Made by a program: the position numbers and the translations under genes. The notes beneath the pieces were generated by a model, which made no database searches, was not told the origin of the DNA, and saw nothing but the letters and a program-made list of their open reading frames with translations. From an uncultured Eubacteriales bacterium (lineage in GTDB: Bacteria; Bacillota; Clostridia; Oscillospirales; CAG-272), in the NCBI GenBank assembly GCA_905210485.1, contig CAJLXA010000053.1, positions 1-11,100 of the forward strand: DNA of 11,100 nucleotides, read 5' to 3'. Within the stretch, counting starts at the first letter, position 1. Each line of letters opens with the position of its first letter. Positions 1 to 6,502 of the stretch are shown piece by piece.

Positions 1-151
1 CGCTTTTTATGCTTCGCTTCATCCCGATAAGGTTACGGTGCTACGTATCCGCGACGGTGCGGAGGAAGCGGATATTACGGTGGACGCGTCGCCCGTGCTC
101 CTTGAGGCTATCCGCGGCCATATGTCGTGCGATAACGCTTTTTCGGAATAA
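1..151 (+). CDS. 3' end of an unrecognised protein
   Basis: An open frame enters from the left edge (codons begin at base 2) and ends with TAA at 149-151, giving the last 49 residues of a protein. The translated tail contains VTVLRIRDGAEEADITVD followed by a short helix-like segment and ends in NAFSE. Codon use is like that of the neighbouring genes, and a strong intrinsic terminator begins 24 bases after the stop, which supports this frame as the real gene end. I do not recognise the family from this fragment. The alternating hydrophobic pattern suggests a beta-strand followed by an amphipathic helix, but no function can be assigned. Confidence 0.6.
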   Translation, partial: AFYASLHPDKVTVLRIRDGAEEADITVDASPVLLEAIRGHMSCDNAFSE

Positions 152-174
152 CACGGATTTTTATAACGAACAAA

Positions 175-219
175 CGGCAGTGCCGGAGTTATGCTTTAAC
201 TCCGGCACTGCCGCTTTTT
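175..219 (+). terminator. strong intrinsic terminator
   Basis: A perfect 17-bp stem (175-191 with 197-213) with a 5-nt loop is followed by CTTTTTG. It closes the gene ending at 151 and insulates the downstream lipoprotein gene, which has its own promoter. Confidence 0.93.
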
Positions 220-276
220 GTGCAGAACTCACAAGTTGGATTATACCATTTTATGGAAATTTCTTCGAAAAAGTAC

Positions 277-305
277 TTGACATTCAAGGCAATATATGGT
301 AAAAT
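277..305 (+). promoter_or_regulatory. sigma-A type promoter of the lipoprotein gene
   Basis: A perfect -35 TTGACA (277-282) and a -10 TAAAAT (300-305) are separated by exactly 17 nt. Transcription would start near 312, leaving a leader of about 63 nt. The leader contains a short GCGCG/CGCGC dyad (317-321 with 337-341) and ends in an AAGGAG ribosome site at 358-363, 11 nt before the ATG at 375. Confidence 0.8.
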
Positions 306-374
306 ATGGAAGAAAAGCGCGAAAGATGTCGATGAACGCGCGGATAAAGACAAAGAAAAGGAGAGAATTCAGCG

Positions 375-1889
375 ATGAAACACACAAAACAGTTTATGCG
401 TCAGGCCGGTAAACGCAGGGCATGGAAAAAACATTTGTTTTTTCTTTTTGCGGCAATTTTTCTGTTACAGTGCGTTATGTTCGTCAGCTGTCAGAAAATG
501 CCTACGATTCCACACACAGCAACCGATTACCTCGGTAACATGACTATTAAGCAGGAAACAAACGGATATTCTTACTGTGATACGAAAAGGATCGGGAATA
601 TCTGTTATGTGCGATACAAAATCGGAAACATGAAGAATTTTCCGATCTCGGACATTACAACGAGCCAGTATTACGACGGTTCTTTAAGGACGCTGACTTG
701 CTCCAGCGAAATTATAACGGCAGAAACGGTCAGCCGTAAAATCGAAAACTCCATATCGTCTTCCCGCACGACGAGCATAACAAGTTCCGCTTCCGAAACG
801 CTTGCATGGCATTTTGATGTGGGAGTAAGCAGGACGGAAAAGGCCGGCGTCGGCATCAAAGCCGGTGTTTTGTCGGCGGAGACGGAATTCAGTCAAACCG
901 TATCGGCAGAGGCCGGCATGAGCAGTTCCCTGACAATAGGGCTTGAATCGACCAATTCTTCCGCGATCGTCAAAGCGATCAACGAAGGATATGAAACGAC
1001 AAGCCTGCGGCAAAAAGCGGAGGTCGTAACTTCCGAATACGATATGTCACGGTATGAAACGGGGTATTGTTACAAACTGGTTCTGGCCGGAGAAATGGAC
1101 GTATATCAGATCGTGGCGTTTGAAGTCGATACGGGAAAGTTATATGCGACATATTTTGTTTCCGATATTGATCCCGAAAAAACATATGTCACCATGGTTT
1201 CGTCTTCAAGCAATAACTTTGAGATCCCCGATGAACGGCGGTTGAAACCGCTCGGCAGCATTGATCTTTCCGGTATCAGTATCCCGCCGGAAGAAAAAAG
1301 AACGGAGAAGACCCTGTCGCCGATTCAGCTGCTGTATCGGAAAACGGTATGTCGTCTGGACAACGGATATGACCCGTCCGATCGGGAAAACGACGCCTTC
1401 CGTCTGAAATTGCATGAGGGATATGAGATCGGCGAGACCAGTCTTTACGGATGCGAAAAAAAGCCGAACAGCAATCAGTATATTGTGCGGAATAAAGATG
1501 AGTTTTCCATCAGTTTAAAGGTGACGGCCGATTTGTGGAATCTGCCGTTGCGCGCCGGCGCACATAAGATCAATATATCGGACGATCCTTGCAACCGCGT
1601 TGCCGGTACGAATATTTTCTCCGCTGTCGGGAAAGGCGCTTATTGGGTCAGGATATGCTATACAGACGGAACGATCGAAGAATACAACCGTTGCAATTTC
1701 CTGAACGGGCAGAATAAAAACAGCGTTATCGAATTCGTTTCCGCCGAAGAAATCGACAGTTCCCGGACGCTGTCGCGTATAGAAATCGTATTCGTGTATG
1801 AAATCTTTGCGGGCGCTCCCGGCAAAATCTTCGGTATCTGGTGGAAGAGTTATGCCAATTACCGCTGTACCGTCAACCTGTCCTTTTAA
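375..1889 (+). CDS. Predicted lipoprotein with aerolysin/MTX-like beta region
   Basis: This 504-aa protein has a basic N-terminus and a hydrophobic segment (about residues 21-38) ending in VSC, so Cys39 is a likely lipidation site, although Phe at -3 makes the lipobox imperfect. Residues about 119-198 form a long Ser/Thr-rich, alternating polar/hydrophobic stretch around a Gly-rich turn. That is the composition and layout of the membrane-inserting strands in aerolysin/ETX-MTX2-type beta-pore-forming proteins. A conserved-looking strand pair follows (residues 230-254, GYCYKLVLAGEMDVYQIVAF), then a Pro-rich linker (about 290-315) and a C-terminal beta-rich domain (about 330-504) rich in Cys, Trp and Tyr. 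The gene has its own promoter and terminator and no partner gene. The assignment rests on composition and pattern, not on a diagnostic motif. It could instead be an adhesin or a surface beta-sandwich protein. The gene call is secure; the function is not. Confidence 0.8.
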   Translation: MKHTKQFMRQAGKRRAWKKHLFFLFAAIFLLQCVMFVSCQKMPTIPHTATDYLGNMTIKQETNGYSYCDTKRIGNICYVRYKIGNMKNFPISDITTSQYYDGSLRTLTCSSEIITAETVSRKIENSISSSRTTSITSSASETLAWHFDVGVSRTEKAGVGIKAGVLSAETEFSQTVSAEAGMSSSLTIGLESTNSSAIVKAINEGYETTSLRQKAEVVTSEYDMSRYETGYCYKLVLAGEMDVYQIVAFEVDTGKLYATYFVSDIDPEKTYVTMVSSSSNNFEIPDERRLKPLGSIDLSGISIPPEEKRTEKTLSPIQLLYRKTVCRLDNGYDPSDRENDAFRLKLHEGYEIGETSLYGCEKKPNSNQYIVRNKDEFSISLKVTADLWNLPLRAGAHKINISDDPCNRVAGTNIFSAVGKGAYWVRICYTDGTIEEYNRCNFLNGQNKNSVIEFVSAEEIDSSRTLSRIEIVFVYEIFAGAPGKIFGIWWKSYANYRCTVNLSF

Positions 1890-1896
1890 TGAAGAA

Positions 1897-1924
1897 GAAA
1901 GCCGCCGGTATACCGGCGGCTTTC
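1897..1924. terminator. Bidirectional terminator between convergent genes
   Basis: A perfect 28-nt palindrome (two 14-nt arms, GAAAGCCGCCGGTA and its complement, no spacer) lies 7 bases after the lipoprotein stop and 1 base beyond the gpsA stop on the other strand. The A/T-rich ends and GC-rich core give a strong hairpin in either direction. The + strand copy is followed by a run of T at 1935-1940. It most likely terminates both convergent transcripts. Confidence 0.8.
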
Positions 1925-1925
1925 T

Positions 1926-2882
1926 CTAAAATTCTTTTTTCAGCGAGCGGTCAAACAATGCGCGGAGCGTTTTCTGCGGTTCGGCTTTTTCGTACAGAAT
2001 ACGGTAAACGGCCGTTGCTATCGGCAGGTCAAGTTGTTTTTCCCGCGCGATCTCCATCACGGCTTTGACCGTATGACATCCCTCCGCCAGTTCCGGATAC
2101 GTTTCGCCTTTTACAAAGGCTTCACCGAATGAGCGGTTGTGGCTGTAGGGGGAAAACACCGTGGCTTCATAGTCTCCGAGATGACATAGACCGTATGCCG
2201 ACAGTTCGTTGCCGCCCATGGCGGTGATAAGTCTTGCCACTTCCCGTGTGCCGCGCGACATGAGCGCGCCCTTGAGGGAAGTGAGTCCGAGGCCGTCCAG
2301 TATTCCGGCGGCAATGCCGATTACGTTTTTCGTGGCGGCGCCTATTTCATTGCCGATAAGATCGTTGCCGTAGTAAAAACGAATGAGCGGGCCGGCAAAA
2401 GCGGAGATCAGTTCATGTTTTACGGTCTCATCGTCGCTGTCGATGACCATGCAGTTCGGAATACCGCGGTAGAATTCCTGCACATGTCCCGGTCCGAGCC
2501 AGACGGCGATGCGGTTTTCTTTTCCGAGATAACTGCCGATCACTTGCGAGAGCCGTTCGCCCGTACCGATTTCAAGGCCTTTCATGCACAGGACAAAGGT
2601 ATGGTTTTTTATCTTGTACGACTGTATTTCCCGGGAAAGTGCGCGAAGATTCTGCGAGGGAATAGATATGATGACGGTTTCGGCTTTGAGAGCCTCTTTA
2701 AGGTCGGCGGTGAATATCACCGTTTCGGGCAACGTCAGATATTCGTTTTTACGCGTTTCACGCAGTGACCTGAAATGCGCGGAATCTTTGCGGCCGTATA
2801 ACGTGACCGTGTGGTGAAGCGTGTCGAGGTAATAGGCGATGAGCGTTCCCCATCTCCCGCAACCGATAACGGATATATTCAT
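1926..2882 (-). CDS. gpsA: NAD(P)-dependent glycerol-3-phosphate dehydrogenase
   Basis: This cytoplasmic enzyme reduces dihydroxyacetone phosphate to sn-glycerol-3-phosphate, the backbone for phospholipids. At 318 aa it is close to the usual length of about 330. The N-terminus has the Rossmann motif GCGRWG (residues 7-12), and PSQNLR (75-80) and MKGLE (100-104) follow as in the family. The C-terminal domain carries EIGAATKNVIGIAAG with the catalytic Lys185, then GLCHLGDYEAT (Asp237) and SHNR (249-250). Two motifs diverge from the common form: GPGHVQEF (130-137) replaces the usual SGPSFA-type loop, and GLCHLGDYEAT replaces GLAGLGDL-T. It therefore belongs to a divergent GpsA clade. The ATG at 2882 is preceded by AAGGGAG (2888-2894) with a 5-nt spacer. 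It is transcribed toward the convergent lipoprotein gene and has its own promoter at 2959-2987. Confidence 0.93.
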   Translation of the reverse strand: MNISVIGCGRWGTLIAYYLDTLHHTVTLYGRKDSAHFRSLRETRKNEYLTLPETVIFTADLKEALKAETVIISIPSQNLRALSREIQSYKIKNHTFVLCMKGLEIGTGERLSQVIGSYLGKENRIAVWLGPGHVQEFYRGIPNCMVIDSDDETVKHELISAFAGPLIRFYYGNDLIGNEIGAATKNVIGIAAGILDGLGLTSLKGALMSRGTREVARLITAMGGNELSAYGLCHLGDYEATVFSPYSHNRSFGEAFVKGETYPELAEGCHTVKAVMEIAREKQLDLPIATAVYRILYEKAEPQKTLRALFDRSLKKEF

Positions 2883-2921
2883 GGTTTCTCCCTTGATGCA
2901 TGTGTTGCTTGCGGACAGAGG

Positions 2922-2943
2922 GGTCGGGCAGAAAATCCCGACC
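2922..2943 (-). other. Hairpin in the gpsA leader
   Basis: GGTCGGG (2922-2928) pairs with CCCGACC (2937-2943) around an 8-nt loop, within the predicted 5' leader of gpsA, about 28 bases before the ribosome site. On the - strand it is not followed by a T-run, so it is not a convincing terminator for bioY. It may be a leader structure, or have no role. Confidence 0.4.
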
Positions 2944-2958
2944 GTAGCCGTTACATCG

Positions 2959-2987
2959 ATTATACGCTATTTTGCGGTTAAAGTCAA
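2959..2987 (-). promoter_or_regulatory. gpsA promoter overlapping the bioY stop codon
   Basis: Read on the - strand, TTGACT (2982-2987) and a perfect TATAAT (2959-2964) are spaced by 17 nt. The TGA inside the -35 hexamer is the bioY stop codon (2984-2986). The start of transcription would lie near 2952, giving gpsA a leader of about 70 nt with the 2922-2943 hairpin. Since no bioY terminator is visible, gpsA may also receive read-through from the bioY promoter. Confidence 0.8.
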
Positions 2988-3535
2988 GGGTTACGTTTGG
3001 AAAAGAGCGGCATAAGCCTTTTGCTCAGAAGAATGGTGGCGGCGATTTTGACGGCGTCCGGCAGAATAAAGGGAAAGACGCAGACGGAGAGAACCGATAA
3101 AACGGCCTTTTCGGAGCCTTGTTGCAGATATATCATCATGTACCAGACGGTCCCGAAGAAATAAAGGACGGCAAGACCGATGATCGCGCCGCACACCATC
3201 AGCGGAACAGCACATTTTTTACGCGTGAAGAGGCCGGCAATTATTGCGGCGGGAAGAAAACCGATAAGATAGCCGCCCGTGGCGCCGAGCAGTATGCCGA
3301 TACCGCCGACAAAACCCGAAAATACGGGGAGACCGACCGCGCCGAGCAACAGATATATGAGAACGGCCAGCGTACCGCGCTTTATTCCGAGAAAATATAC
3401 TGAAAAAAAGACAACAAAAGTTTGCATTGTAAAGGATATCTGGCCGACCGGCAGACGGATTTGCGCCGATATTGCCAGCAATGCCGCAAATAGCGCAATC
3501 AACGTCAGATCGTGGATACGTGTTTTTGTTTTCAT
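2984..3535 (-). CDS. bioY: Biotin ECF transporter S component BioY
   Basis: This 183-aa integral membrane protein binds biotin and works with the shared ECF module (EcfA, EcfA', EcfT, not in this window) to import the vitamin. Six hydrophobic segments cover most of the chain. The family pattern is clear: SAQIRLPVGQISFTMQTF near residues 23-40, then YFLGIKRGTLAVLIYLLLGAVGLPVF, then a Gly-rich GGIGILLGATGGYLIGF stretch. The start at 3535 follows an AGGTGA site at 3543-3548. Upstream lie a TTGACA/TATACT promoter and a BirA-like dyad. No biotin synthesis genes are in view, which fits an organism that relies on uptake, but the window is too short to conclude this. No terminator separates it from gpsA. 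Confidence 0.93.
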   Translation of the reverse strand: MKTKTRIHDLTLIALFAALLAISAQIRLPVGQISFTMQTFVVFFSVYFLGIKRGTLAVLIYLLLGAVGLPVFSGFVGGIGILLGATGGYLIGFLPAAIIAGLFTRKKCAVPLMVCGAIIGLAVLYFFGTVWYMMIYLQQGSEKAVLSVLSVCVFPFILPDAVKIAATILLSKRLMPLFSKRNP

Positions 3536-3538
3536 GTG

Positions 3539-3570
3539 TTGTCACCTACATTCTGCAAAACGGTTGACAA
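3539..3570 (-). promoter_or_regulatory. Putative BirA operator upstream of bioY
   Basis: The two half-sites TTGTCACC (3539-3546) and GGTTGACAA (3562-3570) form an inverted repeat whose outer six bases match perfectly. The core boxes TGTCACC and GTTGACA are 16 nt apart, close to the Bacillota BirA pattern TGTnAAC-N14-16-GTTnACA, with one deviation in the left box. It begins directly after the bioY -10 and reaches the ribosome site, an ideal place for repression by biotinyl-AMP-loaded BirA. The identity is inferred from pattern and context. Confidence 0.6.
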
Positions 3571-3571
3571 T

Positions 3572-3600
3572 AGTATATCACGGGGAAAAAGGAATGTCAA
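3572..3600 (-). promoter_or_regulatory. bioY promoter
   Basis: On the - strand a perfect -35 TTGACA (3595-3600) and -10 TATACT (3572-3577) are separated by 17 nt. The predicted start near 3565 falls inside the BirA-like dyad. Confidence 0.85.
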
Positions 3601-3640
3601 GACGGCGAATGAAAAATATGCCGAAACTTCAATAAAAGAA

Positions 3641-3669
3641 TTTACAAAATGCGCGGGATATGTTACAAT
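3641..3669 (+). promoter_or_regulatory. Promoter of the PglX-like methyltransferase gene
   Basis: TTTACA (3641-3646) and TACAAT (3664-3669) are spaced by 17 nt, giving a start near 3676 and a leader of about 45 nt. It is divergent from the bioY promoter; the two -35 boxes are 40 bases apart. Its position rules out the in-frame ATG at 3649 as the normal start. Confidence 0.75.
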
Positions 3670-3670
3670 A

Positions 3671-3683
3671 CGTTTGACAAACG
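3671..3683 (+). promoter_or_regulatory. Operator-like dyad at the methyltransferase start site
   Basis: CGTTTG-A-CAAACG is a perfect 6-bp inverted repeat centred on 3677, at the predicted transcription start. Such a position suits a repressor, but the dyad is short and no cognate regulator is known here. Confidence 0.3.
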
Positions 3684-3720
3684 GAACTTATACCGAAAAC
3701 CCGGACAGGAGAGCGTGCAA

Positions 3721-6255
3721 ATGGACAAGAAAAATCGGGAAAATCTTATAGAAGATATAGCGGCACGGCTCTCGGGAAAAAACTATACCGCCTCCGATCT
3801 GCCGCGACTTTTACGAATGGCACTCGTAGCCGGTGAAAAAGTATCTGCGGACACGGCGGCAATTTCGGAAACGCTTCTGCGACTGAAGCCGGAGGATTAC
3901 GGCGACCTGTATACGGCGATGCGCCGTGCCGACCGTAAGGCGGCGATGCGCCGGTATTCCGCCGGACGCGGAATATCGGACAGCGAATTGTTGTTGACTA
4001 CCGGCGTTTATACGCCCCTGTCCGTCGCGTATGAAATGACCGCGCGCGCGTTTCTTTGTCTTGCGGACGATCTTCCGCCGGAAAAAATCACGGTTATGGA
4101 TCCGGCCTGCGGCGCCGGAATTTTCCTTCTTGTCGCCTATCGTTTCCTGCGTGAAAAATATTTGCAGGCGGGCGCGGCGCCGCATTTGATTCCGCGCCGG
4201 ATATTGGAAAACAATCTGTTCGGTCTCGACCTCGACGGCGACGCTTTGATGATTGCCGCGCTGGCGCTTTTTTGCGAAGCGCGCAAAGATGATCCTACAC
4301 TTGCTTTGGGAGAGATAACTTTCCATCTGGCGGTTCCGCGCGGCGCGGAACAGAACGCCTGCGGCAGTCTCCTCGGCGCCGATTGTTCGCCGTCCTGTTT
4401 TTCGCACGACGGTGAGGCATATCGGTTGCTGTGCGGTCATTATCGCATTGTGCTTCTGAATCCTCCGTACATGGGGAAGAAGGGGATGCCCCGCGCATTG
4501 TCCGATTATTGCGCCGCCCGGTATCCGGAGGGAAAAACCGAACTTTACGCGGCCTTTATTCTGCGCGCCGTGTCTTTTCTGGAACCCGGCGGAATCCTAT
4601 CCGTTATCGCCATTCATTCGTGGCTGTTTCTTTCGTCGTTTGCGCCTTTAAGGCGCCGCCTGCTTACCGAAACGGCATTCCTCACGGTTCTGCATCTCGG
4701 CGCCGGCGTTTTCGGTGAACTCAATGCCTATAACGCGTTGTCTGCCGTCGTTGTATTGCAAAACAAACGACCGTCCGCGTCGCATACGATTTCGTTTTAT
4801 GATGTGACGGCTTTGGAAGACGCCGATCTGAAAATGGCGGCATTGACGCATACTCCGGCCGTTTTGCGGAAACAAAACGATTTCTTTTCCTATGCGGGCG
4901 CGCCGCTTCTTTATATGCTTCCCGAACATGTTTTTGCTCTTCTCGGAAAAACGTCGCGTCTCGGCGACCTCTATCCCGTAAAGCAGGGGCTTGCCACGGG
5001 CGATAACAAACGATTCGTGCGTTTTTGGCATGAACCGGAGCCGGAACATATCGGTTTCGGAATGAAATCCTGCGCCGAAGCCGTCGCTTCCGGCAAACGT
5101 TTTTTCCCTTATAACAAAGGCGGGTATTACCGCAAATGGTACGGCATGAACGAATATGTCGTTGATTTTGCGGACGACGGACGCGCTATTGCCGAAAATC
5201 GGGACGGGGCAGGACGTCTGCGTTCACGTTTGCAGAACAGACGGTATTATTTTTGCAGCGGTATTACATGGTCACTTTTCGGTTTTTCCAATTTCGGCGT
5301 GCGTTTTAAGGAGAGCGGCTTTATCTTCGACGTCAGCGGTTCGTCCCTTTTTCCGCCGGAACGGGACGTTCTGTGTCTTCTCGCTTTTTTATGTAGCAAT
5401 GTTGCCTTTTACTTTCTGTCCGCCACAGCGCCGACCGTGAATTTTCAGGTAGGGAATATTGCCGACCTGCCGGTAATGGCGGTGCCGGACGGCATACGCC
5501 CGACATTGGAGCGATGCGCCCGCGAAAATATAGCGCTGGCGCGCGCGGATTGGGACGAACGCGAAACATCGTTTGATTTCCGCATGTCGCCGCTGTGCCA
5601 TGGGCAGGGAACGCGACTTTCCGATGTGCTGATGCGGTATTTGTCGCTTCGGGAAGAACGCAGGCAACGTATGCGTGAAAACGAAGAAACGATCAACCGT
5701 ATTTTTATAGAACTATACGGTCTTTCAAAAGAAGTGTCGCCTTATGTATCCGATCGGGATCTCACTTTGCGCCCGGCCGACGCCGCCGAAGAGATTGAAA
5801 ATCTGCTTTCCTTTGCGGTCATGTGTTTTGCGGGACGGTATACGCCCCGCGGAGACGCTGTATTCTATCCTCACGGCGCTATGGTTGTAAACGAAGCGGA
5901 TATTGTCGGCAAAATGCGTGCATTCCTTTCCGCCTGCTACTCCCCGGATACTGTGGAAGAAAATATCCGGTTTATCGAAAATACGCTCGGAATGTCACTG
6001 AAAGTTTACTTTTTAAAGAAATTCTATAAGAATCATGTCAAACGTTATCAGGGGTGCCCGATCCTGCTTTTGTTGACGGACGGGAAAACACGCTTTTATT
6101 TGCCGCTTCATGATATGCCATCGGTCTGCCGCTCGCTTGACCGTCTGCCGATCGACGACGTCTGCCGGACAACTTTGCAGGAGATATGCCGCACCGTCGA
6201 TCCCGATGACGGGTTTGCCGTCAATCGTGAAAAGTTTTCGGCGTTTCTTGTTTAA
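3721..6255 (+). CDS. PglX-like adenine-specific DNA methyltransferase, solitary
   Basis: This 844-aa protein is a class I N6-adenine DNA methyltransferase related to the BREX methylase PglX and Type IIG enzymes. Visible motifs are a VYTP approach segment, the AdoMet motif DPACGAG (residues 127-133) and the catalytic NPPY (247-250). A central region ends with TAPTVNFQVGNIADLPV (569-585), which is typical of PglX. The C-terminal region carries FAVMCFAGRY (698-707) and VYFLKKFYKNHVKRY (762-776), matching PglX landmarks such as the RYF-kdFfkdHik-Y segment. PglX is usually about 1200 aa, so this copy is compact, with a short N-terminus before motif I. I see no nuclease motif. ATG 3721 is preferred over 3649 because AGGAGAG (3707-3713) lies 7 nt upstream and 3649 precedes the predicted transcription start. 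No BrxA, BrxB, BrxC, PglZ or BrxL gene lies within the window: the neighbours are bioY and an amino acid symporter. Methyltransferase function is well supported; the BREX-like affiliation is by recalled motif similarity. Confidence 0.88.
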   Translation: MDKKNRENLIEDIAARLSGKNYTASDLPRLLRMALVAGEKVSADTAAISETLLRLKPEDYGDLYTAMRRADRKAAMRRYSAGRGISDSELLLTTGVYTPLSVAYEMTARAFLCLADDLPPEKITVMDPACGAGIFLLVAYRFLREKYLQAGAAPHLIPRRILENNLFGLDLDGDALMIAALALFCEARKDDPTLALGEITFHLAVPRGAEQNACGSLLGADCSPSCFSHDGEAYRLLCGHYRIVLLNPPYMGKKGMPRALSDYCAARYPEGKTELYAAFILRAVSFLEPGGILSVIAIHSWLFLSSFAPLRRRLLTETAFLTVLHLGAGVFGELNAYNALSAVVVLQNKRPSASHTISFYDVTALEDADLKMAALTHTPAVLRKQNDFFSYAGAPLLYMLPEHVFALLGKTSRLGDLYPVKQGLATGDNKRFVRFWHEPEPEHIGFGMKSCAEAVASGKRFFPYNKGGYYRKWYGMNEYVVDFADDGRAIAENRDGAGRLRSRLQNRRYYFCSGITWSLFGFSNFGVRFKESGFIFDVSGSSLFPPERDVLCLLAFLCSNVAFYFLSATAPTVNFQVGNIADLPVMAVPDGIRPTLERCARENIALARADWDERETSFDFRMSPLCHGQGTRLSDVLMRYLSLREERRQRMRENEETINRIFIELYGLSKEVSPYVSDRDLTLRPADAAEEIENLLSFAVMCFAGRYTPRGDAVFYPHGAMVVNEADIVGKMRAFLSACYSPDTVEENIRFIENTLGMSLKVYFLKKFYKNHVKRYQGCPILLLLTDGKTRFYLPLHDMPSVCRSLDRLPIDDVCRTTLQEICRTVDPDDGFAVNREKFSAFLV

Positions 6256-6458
6256 TTGTGATAAGCGGAACTTATCGACAGTTTCTACATTATATTATAT
6301 AGCGTAAACTGCTTTTACCGCCGGGGAAATGCAAAAGATTTTTGTTTTTGAACAATTATTTTTTGCATTTTTTCATTTTTGTCCATTCATTTTTTTAATT
6401 GTTTTACGATAATGAACTACATTTTTTCATATTTTTTGAATTATCTGTGAAAAAACTA
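6256..6458. other. T-rich non-coding stretch after the methyltransferase
   Basis: No gene is visible. A small dyad GATAAG/CTTATC (6260-6276) has no T-run behind it. A 10-bp inverted repeat AAATGCAAAA/TTTTGCATTT (6327-6336 with 6361-6370) followed by T-rich sequence could act as a weak terminator for the upstream gene. A second 8-bp pair AACAATTA/TAATTGTT (6351-6358 with 6396-6403) overlaps it. CATTTTTTCAT occurs twice (6366-6376, 6420-6430). The + strand is strongly T-biased compared with the flanking genes. Confidence 0.5.
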
Positions 6459-6487
6459 TTGAAATTTTGAAAAAAGCGTGTTATAAT
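6459..6487 (+). promoter_or_regulatory. Promoter of the glycine riboswitch-symporter transcript
   Basis: TTGAAA (6459-6464) and a perfect TATAAT (6482-6487) are 17 nt apart. Transcription would begin near 6494, just upstream of the riboswitch's first conserved helix. Confidence 0.85.
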
Positions 6488-6502
6488 GCTGTTTGTATTT
6501 TC

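Noticed and set aside
2922..2943. Hairpin as the bioY terminator
   Set aside because: On the - strand it is followed by CCTCTGTCC, not a T-run, and the gpsA promoter starts before it.
3649..3720. Upstream ATG (3649) as start of the methyltransferase
   Set aside because: It lies between the -35 and -10 boxes of the predicted promoter and lacks a ribosome site, whereas ATG 3721 has AGGAGAG at good spacing.
3721..6255. Complete BREX system
   Set aside because: Only a PglX-like protein is present. None of the other genes in the window encodes a BrxA, BrxB, BrxC, PglZ or BrxL-like protein.
6260..6276. Dyad GATAAG/CTTATC as terminator of the methyltransferase
   Set aside because: The stem is only 6 bp and is not followed by a T-run.
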